Source: Holophagales bacterium (GTDB lineage Bacteria; Acidobacteriota; Thermoanaerobaculia; Multivoradales; Multivoraceae). From it: 64,000 nt of DNA. The notes below the pieces were generated by a model. That model did not search any database. It was not told the DNA's origin and saw only the letters and a list, made by a program, of their open reading frames with translations. Every line of letters starts with the position of its first letter. The first letter of the stretch is position 1. This document shows positions 1 to 8,031 of the stretch, in pieces. The stretch lies in contig VYDI01000047.1 of assembly GCA_009843505.1 (NCBI GenBank), positions 1-64,000 of the forward strand, in the 5' to 3' direction. Both the position numbers and the translations under genes were made by a program.

Positions 1-2384
1 CCACCACCACCGCCGCTTCTGACGGTCGCCTTGAAGACGGCGTCGAAGGCCGGATTGCCGGCGAGATCCCGGATCGGATCGGATCCCGGCGTGTAGGTGA
101 CGGTCGCCTGTTCGCCCGGGCGGAGCGGCGGAGTGACCGTCAAGGTGATCGTGCTGCCGGCGACGCTCACGGCGGCAACGGTCCGATCGCCATCGGCCTC
201 GACCGTGAAGCCGGTGAGATCAGGACTCCCGGTCTTGAGGGCCTCGCTGAACGCCACAGCGATCGTCGACGTGTGCACGACGCTGTCACCGGGCAGCACG
301 TACGGCCTGACCCCGTCCACCCGGTGGCCGGGCTGTGGCCCCAGGGCCGGATAGGTCAGGTTGGCGTTGCGACTCGAGCCGTCGATGATCGTCGCCCCGT
401 TGAGTTCGATCTCGCCGGCCGGGACGCGGACCCCATCGGTGTCGAGGTCGCCGATCCGGGCGATCACACCCGCCGACCGGATTTGATCGCCCATGCCCGG
501 AGGCCAGCCTTCAGCGATGTCGTAGCTGAAGGTGAGAGCCGAGGTTCCCGAGCCCGTCCGGTAGGCAGCATGCTCGACGAGTCCACCTACCTCCAGCTCG
601 AGCAGCGGATCACCGTTCGTGGTGTCCACGGTCACGTCGCCGTCGAAGGCCACGTCGATGTCGATCCGATCTCCGCCGGCGTAGATCCCGTCCGTGCCGG
701 GCGTCGAGCCGATGCCGACCGACCCAACGCTGGCGGCGCCGGAGTCGGGGGAGAATCCCGACTGCCTCGTCGTGTGGTTGACGATTGGCGACAGGGGCAC
801 GCTCGGGACCGTGTTGCCCCGGAGATCCTGAATCGCGGCGGCGCCCGGCGTGTAGGTGACCCACAGACGTTCCCCGTGGATCAGCGGGGGGAGGACGACC
901 AGCTCGACGGTCGAACCGTCGACGGAGGCGGTCAAGACCCTGCGATCCCTGTCAGCTCGCCGTGCCTGGACCTGGAAGGCTCCGGAGTCCGGGGTCGAGG
1001 ACTGGTCCAGAGCCTCGGAGAAGTTCAGGGTCACGACGTTGCCGTCCGCTTCGGGCGTACCGGCCAGCAGCGGCTTCACTCCGTCCACCTTGTGCCGGGC
1101 GTCCGCCGGCAGCTCGGGATGGTCGAGGTCGGCATCGCCTCCGCTGCCGGTGATCGTGCCGCCGTTCAGCCGCAATCGTCCGGCTGGAACGCTCAGACCG
1201 TCGCTGTCTTCGTCGCCCGTAGCGACGGTTTGCCTCCAGTGATAGGTCAGGAAGGTGGCGACGGGAAGCGAAAGCCCCTCGCTTGTCTCGTAGCGGAAGG
1301 TCAGTTCCGTTGTTCCCGAGCCGCTCACGTAGTGAGCTGTTCGAAGCAGACCTCCCACCTTCAGTTGGAGTGAAGGAGTGCCATCGGACGTGGTCACGGT
1401 GACCTCTCCGTCGAAGGTGACCTTGATGTCGACGGATTCACCGCCGCGGTAGATCGAGCCCAGGCTGGGCGTCGAGTCGAAGGCGAGTGCGGTGACAGTC
1501 GGTCCCTCGGCGGATGCGGGTTCCGGCTCCGGGGTCTGGTTCATCGCCGTTCCCCCACCGCCAAAGGCCCTTTGGCCGGCCGGATCCCGGATCTCGCTCG
1601 TGTAGGACACGTTGACGACCACGGCATCGTCGTGCTCCACGGGCTGGTCGAGGGTCAGCCTGAGTTCGTTGCCGGCCACCACCGCGTTGGTCACCTTCCA
1701 GTTGCGGACCTCGGTGGAGATCGCACGAACGGTGGTGTCGCTGGTTCGCGGCGACCCGGTCGAGTCGAGCGGTTCCCGATAGAAGACAGTGACCGTGTCG
1801 CCGTTCACCACGGGTGGGCGACTGAACACGGGCCGGATGCTGTCGACCTTGTGGCCCGGCTGTACGGCGAGGCCGGGGTGGGTGAGCAGCGCCGCCTGAT
1901 TCGATGCGTTCGTGATCGTGCCGCCGTTCAGCGAAATCGAGCCTGCCTCGATGCTCACACCGTCCAGGTCCTCCTCGCCGCCGTGGGCGGCTTGGAGGTG
2001 GTGGTGGTTGATCATGGTTGCCGCTTCGGGTGGGTAGCCGCCGACGTGGACCTGGTAGCTGAAGACCATCCAGTCGTCCCTGGACCGCTGGAGACCCGCA
2101 CGTCGGGCGACATCGCCGATCCGAATGTCGACCGAGGGATAACCACCGGACGTCCACACGCTTACGTTCTGGTCGAAAGTCACCGTGACTTCGATCAGGT
2201 CCTCGTCGGTGTAGAAGCCGCTGCTGCCCGGATCGGAGGTGATTTCGATGCCGGTGACCTGGGGCGCCGACTGAGCGATGGCCGGCGAAACCGGCAGCAC
2301 GCAGGCCGTCAGCAGGGCGAGCGGGGGCCGACGCCTGGCGCCGGGCTTACGCCAAAGCTCTGCGTCGTGGCGCCGAGGCACCAT
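1..2384 (-). CDS. Secreted SWM/SwmB-like repeat protein, 3' end outside window
   Basis: The frame is open from an ATG at 2384-2382 down to the window edge (about 794 codons, no stop), so the C-terminus is missing. Residues 1-38 look like a Sec signal peptide: a basic n-region, the hydrophobic stretch LALLTACVLPVSPAIA, then cleavage near A-I-A-Q. The rest is at least three imperfect repeats of roughly 230 residues. Each holds a strand ending in VTVTFD or a variant, a segment of the type L-N-G-G-T-I, a G-H-K/R-V-D-G-V-R/K-P linker, and the motif V-T-Y-T-P-G-x-x-x-I-R-D-x-x-G-N. This pattern is known from SwmB-like and cadherin-like adhesive surface proteins. A likely role is surface adhesion or matrix, but this is inference. 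AGGAG and GGAAGG lie upstream of the ATG. No neighbour is clearly linked to it. Confidence 0.8.
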   Translation of the reverse strand, partial: MVPRRHDAELWRKPGARRRPPLALLTACVLPVSPAIAQSAPQVTGIEITSDPGSSGFYTDEDLIEVTVTFDQNVSVWTSGGYPSVDIRIGDVARRAGLQRSRDDWMVFSYQVHVGGYPPEAATMINHHHLQAAHGGEEDLDGVSIEAGSISLNGGTITNASNQAALLTHPGLAVQPGHKVDSIRPVFSRPPVVNGDTVTVFYREPLDSTGSPRTSDTTVRAISTEVRNWKVTNAVVAGNELRLTLDQPVEHDDAVVVNVSYTSEIRDPAGQRAFGGGGTAMNQTPEPEPASAEGPTVTALAFDSTPSLGSIYRGGESVDIKVTFDGEVTVTTSDGTPSLQLKVGGLLRTAHYVSGSGTTELTFRYETSEGLSLPVATFLTYHWRQTVATGDEDSDGLSVPAGRLRLNGGTITGSGGDADLDHPELPADARHKVDGVKPLLAGTPEADGNVVTLNFSEALDQSSTPDSGAFQVQARRADRDRRVLTASVDGSTVELVVLPPLIHGERLWVTYTPGAAAIQDLRGNTVPSVPLSPIVNHTTRQSGFSPDSGAASVGSVGIGSTPGTDGIYAGGDRIDIDVAFDGDVTVDTTNGDPLLELEVGGLVEHAAYRTGSGTSALTFSYDIAEGWPPGMGDQIRSAGVIARIGDLDTDGVRVPAGEIELNGATIIDGSSRNANLTYPALGPQPGHRVDGVRPYVLPGDSVVHTSTIAVAFSEALKTGSPDLTGFTVEADGDRTVAAVSVAGSTITLTVTPPLRPGEQATVTYTPGSDPIRDLAGNPAFDAVFKATVRSGGGG

Positions 2385-2744
2385 CGACCTTCCGACTCCT
2401 CTGTGGGAATGGTCTTACTGGCGAGGGGGAGACGGCGCACGGATACGCCCGTTGCGGCCCAGGCGGCGACGTTCGGCCGGCGCGGATTCGTGGACTTCTA
2501 CCGTTCCCGAGGAGATGGAGATCAAGAGGGGCTCCCCTGTATCCAAGGCGGCCGACGTGCCCGAGGGGTCAGGCCGCCTGAACTTGCGTTTTCGTCGCGC
2601 GGGAGGAGAACACAGGGCCCCCTGAGTGTCAATACCGGAAATGGTCTCCGGGACGAGGGCGGGAAGAGGCGGCGCCGAACTCGGGGAGGTAACCTTCCGT
2701 TTCGGTGCCTGCCGTGAACCGGGGCTCCGGGAGGAGACGATGCA
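2385..2744. other. 360-nt intergenic region between divergent genes
   Basis: This gap separates the divergent starts at 2384 (minus) and 2745 (plus), so it should carry promoters for both. I could not find a convincing -35/-10 pair, operator palindrome or RNA structure. Short open frames crossing it have the skewed composition of non-coding high-GC DNA. A strong ribosome binding site, GGGAGGAG at 2729-2736, serves the plus-strand gene. Confidence 0.5.
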
Positions 2745-4073
2745 ATGAGACTCGCCAATCACCTGTGGAACCGCTTCGGCGGCCTGGCTCTTGACGACAT
2801 CCCGGCGGAAGCGCGTACTGTGGCTGGCCAGTGTGTGCTCGACTGGTTCGGCTGCGCGCTCGCGGGTAGCCGCGAGCCGCTGTCCGGGATCCTGCGAGAT
2901 GAGCTGGGCGGTCAGGCCGGGCCGTGCTCCATCGTCGGCACGGAGCTGCACTGCGCTGCCGGCGTCGCGGCGCTCGTCAACGGCGCCGCGAGTCATGCGC
3001 TCGATTTCGACGACACCCACAGCATGATGGGCGGCCATCCCACGGTGCCGGTGTTCCCGGCCGCTCTGGCGCAGGCTCAGGAGATGGGCGCGAGCGGCGA
3101 GCGGTTGCTGGTGGCCTTCGTTGTCGGCATCGAGGTCGAGTCGCGCGTCGGCGCGCTCATCGGCGGCGCGCCGTACGTCAAGGGCTGGCACTCGACCTCG
3201 ACGATCGGCGTCCACGGCGCCGCGGCGGCCGCGTGCCACCTGCTGGGCGCGAGCAACGAGCAGTTCGCTCACGCGCTCGGCCTTGCGGCGTCCCAGGCCA
3301 GCGGTCTCAAGGCGAACTTCGGGACGATGACGAAGCCGTTCCATGCCGGTCACGCCGCCGAGCGCGGATTGCTGTCGGCGCGGCTCGCGATGCGGGGTTT
3401 CACCTCGAACCCCGAGGCCGTCGACGGCCGGCAGGGCTACGCCGACGCCGCGGCGAAGGGCCACGAGGAAGTCAACTGGAAGCGGCTCGAGGAGCAGGAC
3501 GGCCGCTTCCTGATCGAGGACACGCTGTTCAAGTACCACGCCGCCTGCTACCTGACCCACGCGGCGATCGAGTCGGTGGGGCGGCTGCGTCCGCAGTTGG
3601 CGGCCGCGGGGGTTGCGGCAGGGGACGTCGAGAAGGCGATTGTCACGGTGCATCCGGGGTTGCTCGACGTCTGCGGCATTCCGGAACCGAAGACCGGCCT
3701 GGAGGCAAAGTTCAGTCTGGTCGCCACGACGTCGCTGGCGATGCTGGGGATCGACACGACCGCCACCGGGACGTTCGTTGACGAGACGCTGGACGATCCG
3801 GAGGTTGCCCGGATGATCGACAGGGTCGAGGTTCGGACGGATCGGGGTCTCGGGCACACCCAGGCGCGCGTCGAGCTACGGGCGAATGGGCATTCGCTCG
3901 AGGAGTTCCATGACACCGGGATTCCGGCAACGGACCTGGCGGCGCAGGGCGCGAAGCTGGCGGCAAAGATGACGGGTCTGACGGCGCCGTTGCTTGGGGC
4001 GGAGGCGAGCGACCGGTTGCGGGAGTTGTCGTTGGGTCTGGAGGCGGTGGGCGACGTTCGCGAGCTCTGCTGA
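2745..4073 (+). CDS. MmgE/PrpD family protein
   Basis: A 442-residue member of the MmgE/PrpD family, which includes 2-methylcitrate dehydratase PrpD and iminodisuccinate epimerase. Recognisable segments are the N-terminal D-W-F-G-C-A-L-A-G, the H-A-L-D-F-D-D-T-H block near residue 84, G-W-H-S-T-S-T-I-G near residue 147 and M-T-K-P-F-H-A-G-H-A-A near residue 195. Length and motif order match the family, and the two-domain fold is expected to be cytosolic. The start has a strong GGGAGGAG 8 nt upstream. It is convergent with the gabD-like gene (11-nt gap). No prpB or prpC is nearby, so a methylcitrate-cycle role is not supported. Many members of this family act on unknown dicarboxylic or hydroxy acids. 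Confidence 0.9.
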   Translation: MRLANHLWNRFGGLALDDIPAEARTVAGQCVLDWFGCALAGSREPLSGILRDELGGQAGPCSIVGTELHCAAGVAALVNGAASHALDFDDTHSMMGGHPTVPVFPAALAQAQEMGASGERLLVAFVVGIEVESRVGALIGGAPYVKGWHSTSTIGVHGAAAAACHLLGASNEQFAHALGLAASQASGLKANFGTMTKPFHAGHAAERGLLSARLAMRGFTSNPEAVDGRQGYADAAAKGHEEVNWKRLEEQDGRFLIEDTLFKYHAACYLTHAAIESVGRLRPQLAAAGVAAGDVEKAIVTVHPGLLDVCGIPEPKTGLEAKFSLVATTSLAMLGIDTTATGTFVDETLDDPEVARMIDRVEVRTDRGLGHTQARVELRANGHSLEEFHDTGIPATDLAAQGAKLAAKMTGLTAPLLGAEASDRLRELSLGLEAVGDVRELC

Positions 4074-4084
4074 AGGGCTCGCCG

Positions 4085-5587
4085 CTACCCCTCGATCCCC
4101 CCGATGCACATGTACTTGATCTCGAGGTAGTCGTCCAGGCCGTACTTCGACCCTTCGCGGCCGTGGCCGGATTCCTTCATGCCGCCGAAGGGGGCCATCT
4201 CGTTGGAGATGATGCCTTCGTTGATGCCGACGATGCCGTACTCGAGCGCCTCGCTGACCCGCCAGATGCGGCCGACGTCGCGGGCGTAGAAGTAGCTCGC
4301 CAGGCCGAACTCGGTGTCGTTGGCCATGGCGATCGCTTCTTCTTCGGTGCTGAACTTCATCAGCGGTGCGATGGGGCCGAAGATCTCTTCGCGGAAGACG
4401 CGCATGTCGTCCGTGACGCCGGTGAGGATCGTGGGCTGGACGAAGCACTCGCCGAGATCGGACTGGCCGCCGCCGATCTCGACGGTGGCGCCCCGGTCGA
4501 CCGCGTCGGTGACGCGACTGGTCACGTTCGCGACGGCCTCGGTGCTGATCAGCGGGCCGACGGTGACGCCGTCCTCGGCGCCGTCGCCCATCTTGATCCC
4601 GGCCACCGCCGCGGCGAGCTTCTCGGCGAACTCGTCGTAGACGCCTTCCTGGACGAGGATGCGGTTGGCGCAGACGCAGGTCTGGCCGGCGTTTCGGAAT
4701 TTGCAGATCATGGCGCCGGCCACCGCCGCGTCCAGGTCGGCGTCGTCGAACACGATGAAGGGCGCGTTGCCGCCCAGTTCCATCGACATCCGCTTCATCG
4801 TGCCCGCGCACTGAGACATGAGCAGCTTGCCGACCGCGGTGGAACCCGTGAAGGTGAGCTTGCGGACGGTGGGATTGGACGTCAGTTCCTTGCCGATCTC
4901 CTCGGTCTGGCCGCAGAGGATGTTGATCACTCCGGCCGGGATGCCCGCCCGCTCCGCCAGCTCCGCCAGCGCATTGGCTGACAGGGGCGTCTCGTTGGCC
5001 GGCTTGCAGACGACCGTGCAGCCGGCGGCGAGGGCCGGCGCGATCTTGCGCGCGAGCATGGCGTTGGGGAAGTTCCAGGGCGTGATGCAGGCGACCACGC
5101 CGACCGGCTGCTTGATGGTGACGACGCGCTTGTCGTTGGCGGGCTGGGGGATCGTGTCGCCGTACACCCGCTTGGCCTCTTCGGCGAACCACTCGACGTA
5201 GCTGGCGCCGTAGGCGATCTCCCCGCGGGCCTCGAAGAGGGGCTTGCCCTGTTCCGCGGTCATCATCCGGGCCAGGTCTTCCTGGCTCTCCATCATCAGG
5301 TCGAACCAGCGGCGCAGCAGCGCGGCGCGCTCCTTGGCCGTGGTGTGCCGCCACTGGTCGAAGGCCCTTCCGGCAGCCTCGATGGCGCGCCTCGTCTCGG
5401 CGCCGCCGCAGCAGGAGACCTCGGCCAGGGTCTCGCCGTTGGCCGGATTCTCGACGGCGAGGGTCTCGCCGGAGTCCGCGTCGACCCACTGGCCGTCGAT
5501 GTAGGCCTGGTCGCGGAGAAGGCCGGGGTCGGTCAGGTCGATGCGGTCGGCCGGGACTCGGGTGGCTACGGAGGTGGCAGTAGTCAT
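4085..5587 (-). CDS. gabD: NAD(P)-dependent succinate-semialdehyde dehydrogenase-like aldehyde dehydrogenase
   Basis: A 500-residue aldehyde dehydrogenase of the GabD type, oxidising succinate semialdehyde (or a similar aldehyde) to the acid with NAD(P). Visible motifs are I-T-P-W-N-F-P-N (cofactor), K-P-A-N-E-T-P, F-T-G-S-T-A-V-G, the general-base segment MELGGNAPFIVFDDAD and the catalytic Cys304 in Q-T-C-V-C-A-N. The C-terminal G-G-M-K-E-S-G-H-G-R-E-G is typical of the class. I chose the ATG at 5587 because GAGGGAG sits about 9 nt upstream and the N-terminus aligns with the family. The open frame continues further upstream, but only through repeat DNA and antisense sequence. Its 5' leader carries a copy of the dispersed palindromic repeat (5605-5688). 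No GABA transaminase gene is adjacent. Confidence 0.92.
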   Translation of the reverse strand: MTTATSVATRVPADRIDLTDPGLLRDQAYIDGQWVDADSGETLAVENPANGETLAEVSCCGGAETRRAIEAAGRAFDQWRHTTAKERAALLRRWFDLMMESQEDLARMMTAEQGKPLFEARGEIAYGASYVEWFAEEAKRVYGDTIPQPANDKRVVTIKQPVGVVACITPWNFPNAMLARKIAPALAAGCTVVCKPANETPLSANALAELAERAGIPAGVINILCGQTEEIGKELTSNPTVRKLTFTGSTAVGKLLMSQCAGTMKRMSMELGGNAPFIVFDDADLDAAVAGAMICKFRNAGQTCVCANRILVQEGVYDEFAEKLAAAVAGIKMGDGAEDGVTVGPLISTEAVANVTSRVTDAVDRGATVEIGGGQSDLGECFVQPTILTGVTDDMRVFREEIFGPIAPLMKFSTEEEAIAMANDTEFGLASYFYARDVGRIWRVSEALEYGIVGINEGIISNEMAPFGGMKESGHGREGSKYGLDDYLEIKYMCIGGIEG

Positions 5588-5604
5588 GGACGTCACTCCC
5601 TCGT

Positions 5605-5688
5605 GGTCGCCGCTTCGCGGCGTGTTGTTTCCCGCGGGGCAGAAGACCCGCGGATACTGCCGGCGAGGACGCCGGCGCACCCAGTGTG
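5605..5688 (-). repeat. Palindromic repeat copy 1 (leader of gabD-like gene)
   Basis: Read on the minus strand it starts with ACACTGGGTGCGCCGGCG, loop TCCT and CGCCGGC. A second hairpin follows, with arms of the CCGCGGG type around GTCTTCTGC, then a terminal hairpin CGCCGC-GAA-GCGGCG ending in GACC. It lies between the gabD-like start (5587) and the selenoprotein start (5777). It is therefore likely part of the gabD-like mRNA leader. Confidence 0.85.
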
Positions 5689-5776
5689 ATCCTACAGATC
5701 GCCGGCGGCTGTCGCGAAAGCGGCTAGATTCTCTCAGCCGCGGAGAAGATTCGTTCGCGGGGTCGCAAGGAGACCG

Positions 5777-7015
5777 ATGGTCCGTTTGTCCGACATGCCC
5801 GAGGTCGAAGCCGCCCACCTGGTGGCGAAGGAGTGCGTGCCGTTCGCGACGCGACCCTGGGTGGAGGGTCCGCCGCTGGCGGAACGGCGGGTGGCGCTCG
5901 TGACCTCGGCCGGCCTGCACCGGGTCGGCGATCGCGCCTTCTCGACGGTCGACCTGAGCTACCGCGTGATTCCGGGCTCGATCTCGACGAACGACCTGAC
6001 GATGACGCACTCGTCCGTCCACTTCGATCGGACGGGCTTCCGCGAGGACGTGAACGTCGTGTTTCCCCTGGATCGCCTGCGCGAGCTGGAGAGCGAGGGG
6101 ACGATCGGATCGGTCGCCGGCTACCACTACTCGCTGATGGGCGCGGGCTGGCCGCCCGAGGCGATTGAAGCCACGATGCGCGAACTCGCCGCAAGGCTCA
6201 GGGAGGACGGAGTGGAGGCGGTCTGCCTCTGTCCCGTGTGACCGAACTGCACCCGCGCCGTGGGCGCGGCAAGTCACTACCTGGAAGACGAAGGCATCGC
6301 GACGACGGGTATCAGCCTGGTGCGGAACAACACGGAGCGGATGGAGCTGCCCCGGTTCCTGTGGGTGCCGTTCGAGCTGGGGCGTCCGTTCGGCGCGCCT
6401 CACGAGCCGGACTTTCAGCGCCGGGTTCTGCGCGCGGCGCTCGGGCTGCTGGAGCGGCGGGACGGCCCCGTCATCCTGGAGGACTTTCCCGATGAGGCTC
6501 CCGCCGGCGACGTCGGCGGCGCCGCGTGGTCCTGCCCCGTCTCGTTCGGCGGCAATTCTGACGACGACGCGGGGCTGGTCAGCGAAGTCCTGGCGGAGTT
6601 GCGCCGCCTCGCTCCCTGGCAGGAGACGTACGTGGCGCAGCGCGGCCGGTCCGCGCCGGCGGCGAGCGGACTGAGCCACGAGCAGATCGTGCGCGGACTG
6701 GGCGAAGTGGCCGCCGGCGCCAGGGACCCCTCCGTCGCCACGAACCTGCCGCTCCCCGAATGGGTGCGCCTGGGCTGCGACGACCTGCGCACCTGGTACA
6801 TGGAGGCGGCCCAGGGCCGCCCCGGCCGGGCGACTTCGCTCGAGCTGCGGGACTGGTTCTGGCGAGAGACGGCGCTGGCCCGCCTGATCGGCGCAGCCGG
6901 CGTGCGGCTCGCCGGCTCGGAACACCCGGCGCTCCACATGTTCGGCCGCCGCGCCATGGTCCCCCGCGTCTACATGGACGACCTGATGCCCGGCGTCGAG
7001 CCGTATGTCCAGTAA
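5777..7015 (+). CDS. GrdB/PrdB-family selenoprotein (UGA at 6239-6241 read as Sec155)
   Basis: Read through the UGA at 6239-6241, this is one 412-residue protein of the glycine/sarcosine/betaine reductase selenoprotein B and D-proline reductase PrdB family. The N-terminal part has V-A-L-V-T-S-A-G-L-H-R-V-G-D, then D-R-T-G-F-R-E-D and N-V-V-F-P-L-D-R-L-R-E-L, all typical of this family. The UGA is followed by P-N-C-T, giving U155-P-N-C158-T159, the UxxCT redox motif. After it the same frame runs 258 codons to a TAA at 7013-7015, with family-like segments L-G-R-P-F-G-A-P and I-L-E-D-F-P-D-E-A-P. AAGGAG (5767-5772) precedes the ATG. A hairpin fitting a bacterial SECIS follows the UGA. The substrate is unknown: aerobic members are not shown to reduce glycine or proline, and no grdA, grdC/D or prdA is here. 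A frameshift or pseudogene is unlikely, because family similarity continues in one frame across the UGA. Confidence 0.88.
6253..6269 (+). promoter_or_regulatory. Candidate bacterial SECIS hairpin
   Basis: A perfect 7-bp stem, CCGCGCC (6253-6259) with GGCGCGG (6263-6269), closes a GUG loop (6260-6262). There are 18 nt between the UGA (ends 6241) and the loop, and the first loop base is G. This agrees with published bacterial SECIS rules: loop 16-37 nt after the UGA, and a G among the first two loop bases. It would recruit SelB-Sec-tRNA to the UGA. High GC makes chance hairpins common, so the position matters more than the stability. Confidence 0.7.
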
Positions 7016-7040
7016 CCGGCACCGTGCAACGACAGCGCTC

Positions 7041-7079
7041 CACACTAGGTGCGCCGGCGTCCCCGCCGGCATCCGGCGC
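7041..7079 (+). repeat. Palindromic repeat copy 2
   Basis: ACACTAGGTGCGCCGGCG, loop TCCC, CGCCGGC, then ATCCGGCGC. It has one substitution in the usual CTGGG (CTAGG) and seems truncated after the first hairpin. It lies between the selenoprotein stop and livH. A GTG inside it (7049) is in frame with livH but is unlikely to be the true start. Confidence 0.85.
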
Positions 7080-7141
7080 TAGCATCGCCGCATGAACAGC
7101 GAGAGCCACACGCGGGACCCGGGCCAGCAGAGGGAGTCACT

Positions 7142-8014
7142 CTGAGTCAGCTCCTGCAGGTTCTCGTCAATGGTCTGGCCGTCGGCTGTATCTACGGTCT
7201 GATCGCTCTCGGCTTCGTCCTCGTCTACAAGGCGACCGAGATGGTGAACTTCGCCCAGGGCGATCTCATGATGCTGGGCGCCTTCATGGCGGTGACCCTG
7301 ATCGGCGACTTCGGTCTGCCCTGGGCGCTGGGGTTGTTGCTGTCGGTCCTGGCGCTGGCGGTCTTCGGCTATCTGCTCGACGCCTTCGTGCTGCGCCGCG
7401 TTCTGGGCGAACCGCAGTTCGCCATCGTGATGCTGACGATCGGGCTGGGCTTCATCTTCCGCGCCGTGGCGGGACTGGTGTGGGGCTACGACCCGCGGAG
7501 CTTTCCCACTCCGTACACCGGCAAGTCGCTGCGTGTCGGCGAAGTCGTCGTGAGCTACGAGAACTTCGCGATCCTGCTGGGCACCCTCATCCTCTGCGTC
7601 GTGCTGTTCCTCTTCTTCCGCCACACGCGGCTCGGCATCGGCATGCAGGCCACGTCGCAGAACCAGCTCGCGGCGTACTACGTCGGCATCCCGGTCAAGC
7701 GAGTCTTCTCCCTGGTGTGGGCGATCTCCGCCGGAGTCGCCGCCGTGGCCGGGATCCTCCTGGCGCCCGTCTCGCTCGTCCAGCCCGGGATGGGATTCAT
7801 CGGGATCAAGGCCTTCGCGGCCGCGGTGATCGGCGGCTTCGGCTCGATCCCCGGCGCGCTGCTCGGCGGCTGGATCATCGGCGTCGCCGAGCAGGTCGCG
7901 GGGGTCTACCTGCCCGCCGGTTTCCAGGAGATGTCCGCCTACGGCATTCTCATTCTGGCCTTGATCCTGCGGCCCCAAGGCCTGTTCGCGCAGATTCAGC
8001 GAAAGAAAGTCTGA
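7142..8014 (+). CDS. livH: Branched-chain-type ABC transporter permease LivH
   Basis: A hydrophobic permease of about 290 residues, the first inner-membrane subunit of a branched-chain amino acid-type importer. It has the family segments G-L-A-V-G-C-I-Y-G-L-I-A-L-G-F near the start, M-V-N-F-A-Q-G-D-L-M-M-L-G, and G-G-F-G-S-I-P-G-A-L-L-G-G near the end, with about eight membrane helices. Start choice is difficult. The only ATG/GTG/TTG upstream is the GTG at 7049, inside a repeat element, which would add 31 non-homologous residues. A CTG at 7142 has GGGAG 5 nt upstream and gives a normal LivH N-terminus, so I place the start there. It heads the operon livH-livM-livG-livF-acyl-CoA synthetase-livK. 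Confidence 0.88.
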   Translation: MSQLLQVLVNGLAVGCIYGLIALGFVLVYKATEMVNFAQGDLMMLGAFMAVTLIGDFGLPWALGLLLSVLALAVFGYLLDAFVLRRVLGEPQFAIVMLTIGLGFIFRAVAGLVWGYDPRSFPTPYTGKSLRVGEVVVSYENFAILLGTLILCVVLFLFFRHTRLGIGMQATSQNQLAAYYVGIPVKRVFSLVWAISAGVAAVAGILLAPVSLVQPGMGFIGIKAFAAAVIGGFGSIPGALLGGWIIGVAEQVAGVYLPAGFQEMSAYGILILALILRPQGLFAQIQRKKV

Positions 8015-8031
8015 CGGGCGGCGAGCATCGA

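Noticed and set aside
5777..6241. A truncated 154-residue protein ending at the UGA, or a pseudogene.
   Set aside because: Family-like sequence continues in the same frame for 258 codons, with a UxxCT motif and a well-placed SECIS hairpin.
5588..7072. Upstream extension of the gabD-like frame to about 7072.
   Set aside because: It would run through repeat DNA and antisense to the selenoprotein. The ATG at 5587 has a ribosome binding site and matches the family N-terminus.
7092..7145. A 17-residue frame before livH that could be a leader peptide.
   Set aside because: No ribosome binding site and no attenuator-like structure or codon run. Its stop only happens to overlap the CTG.
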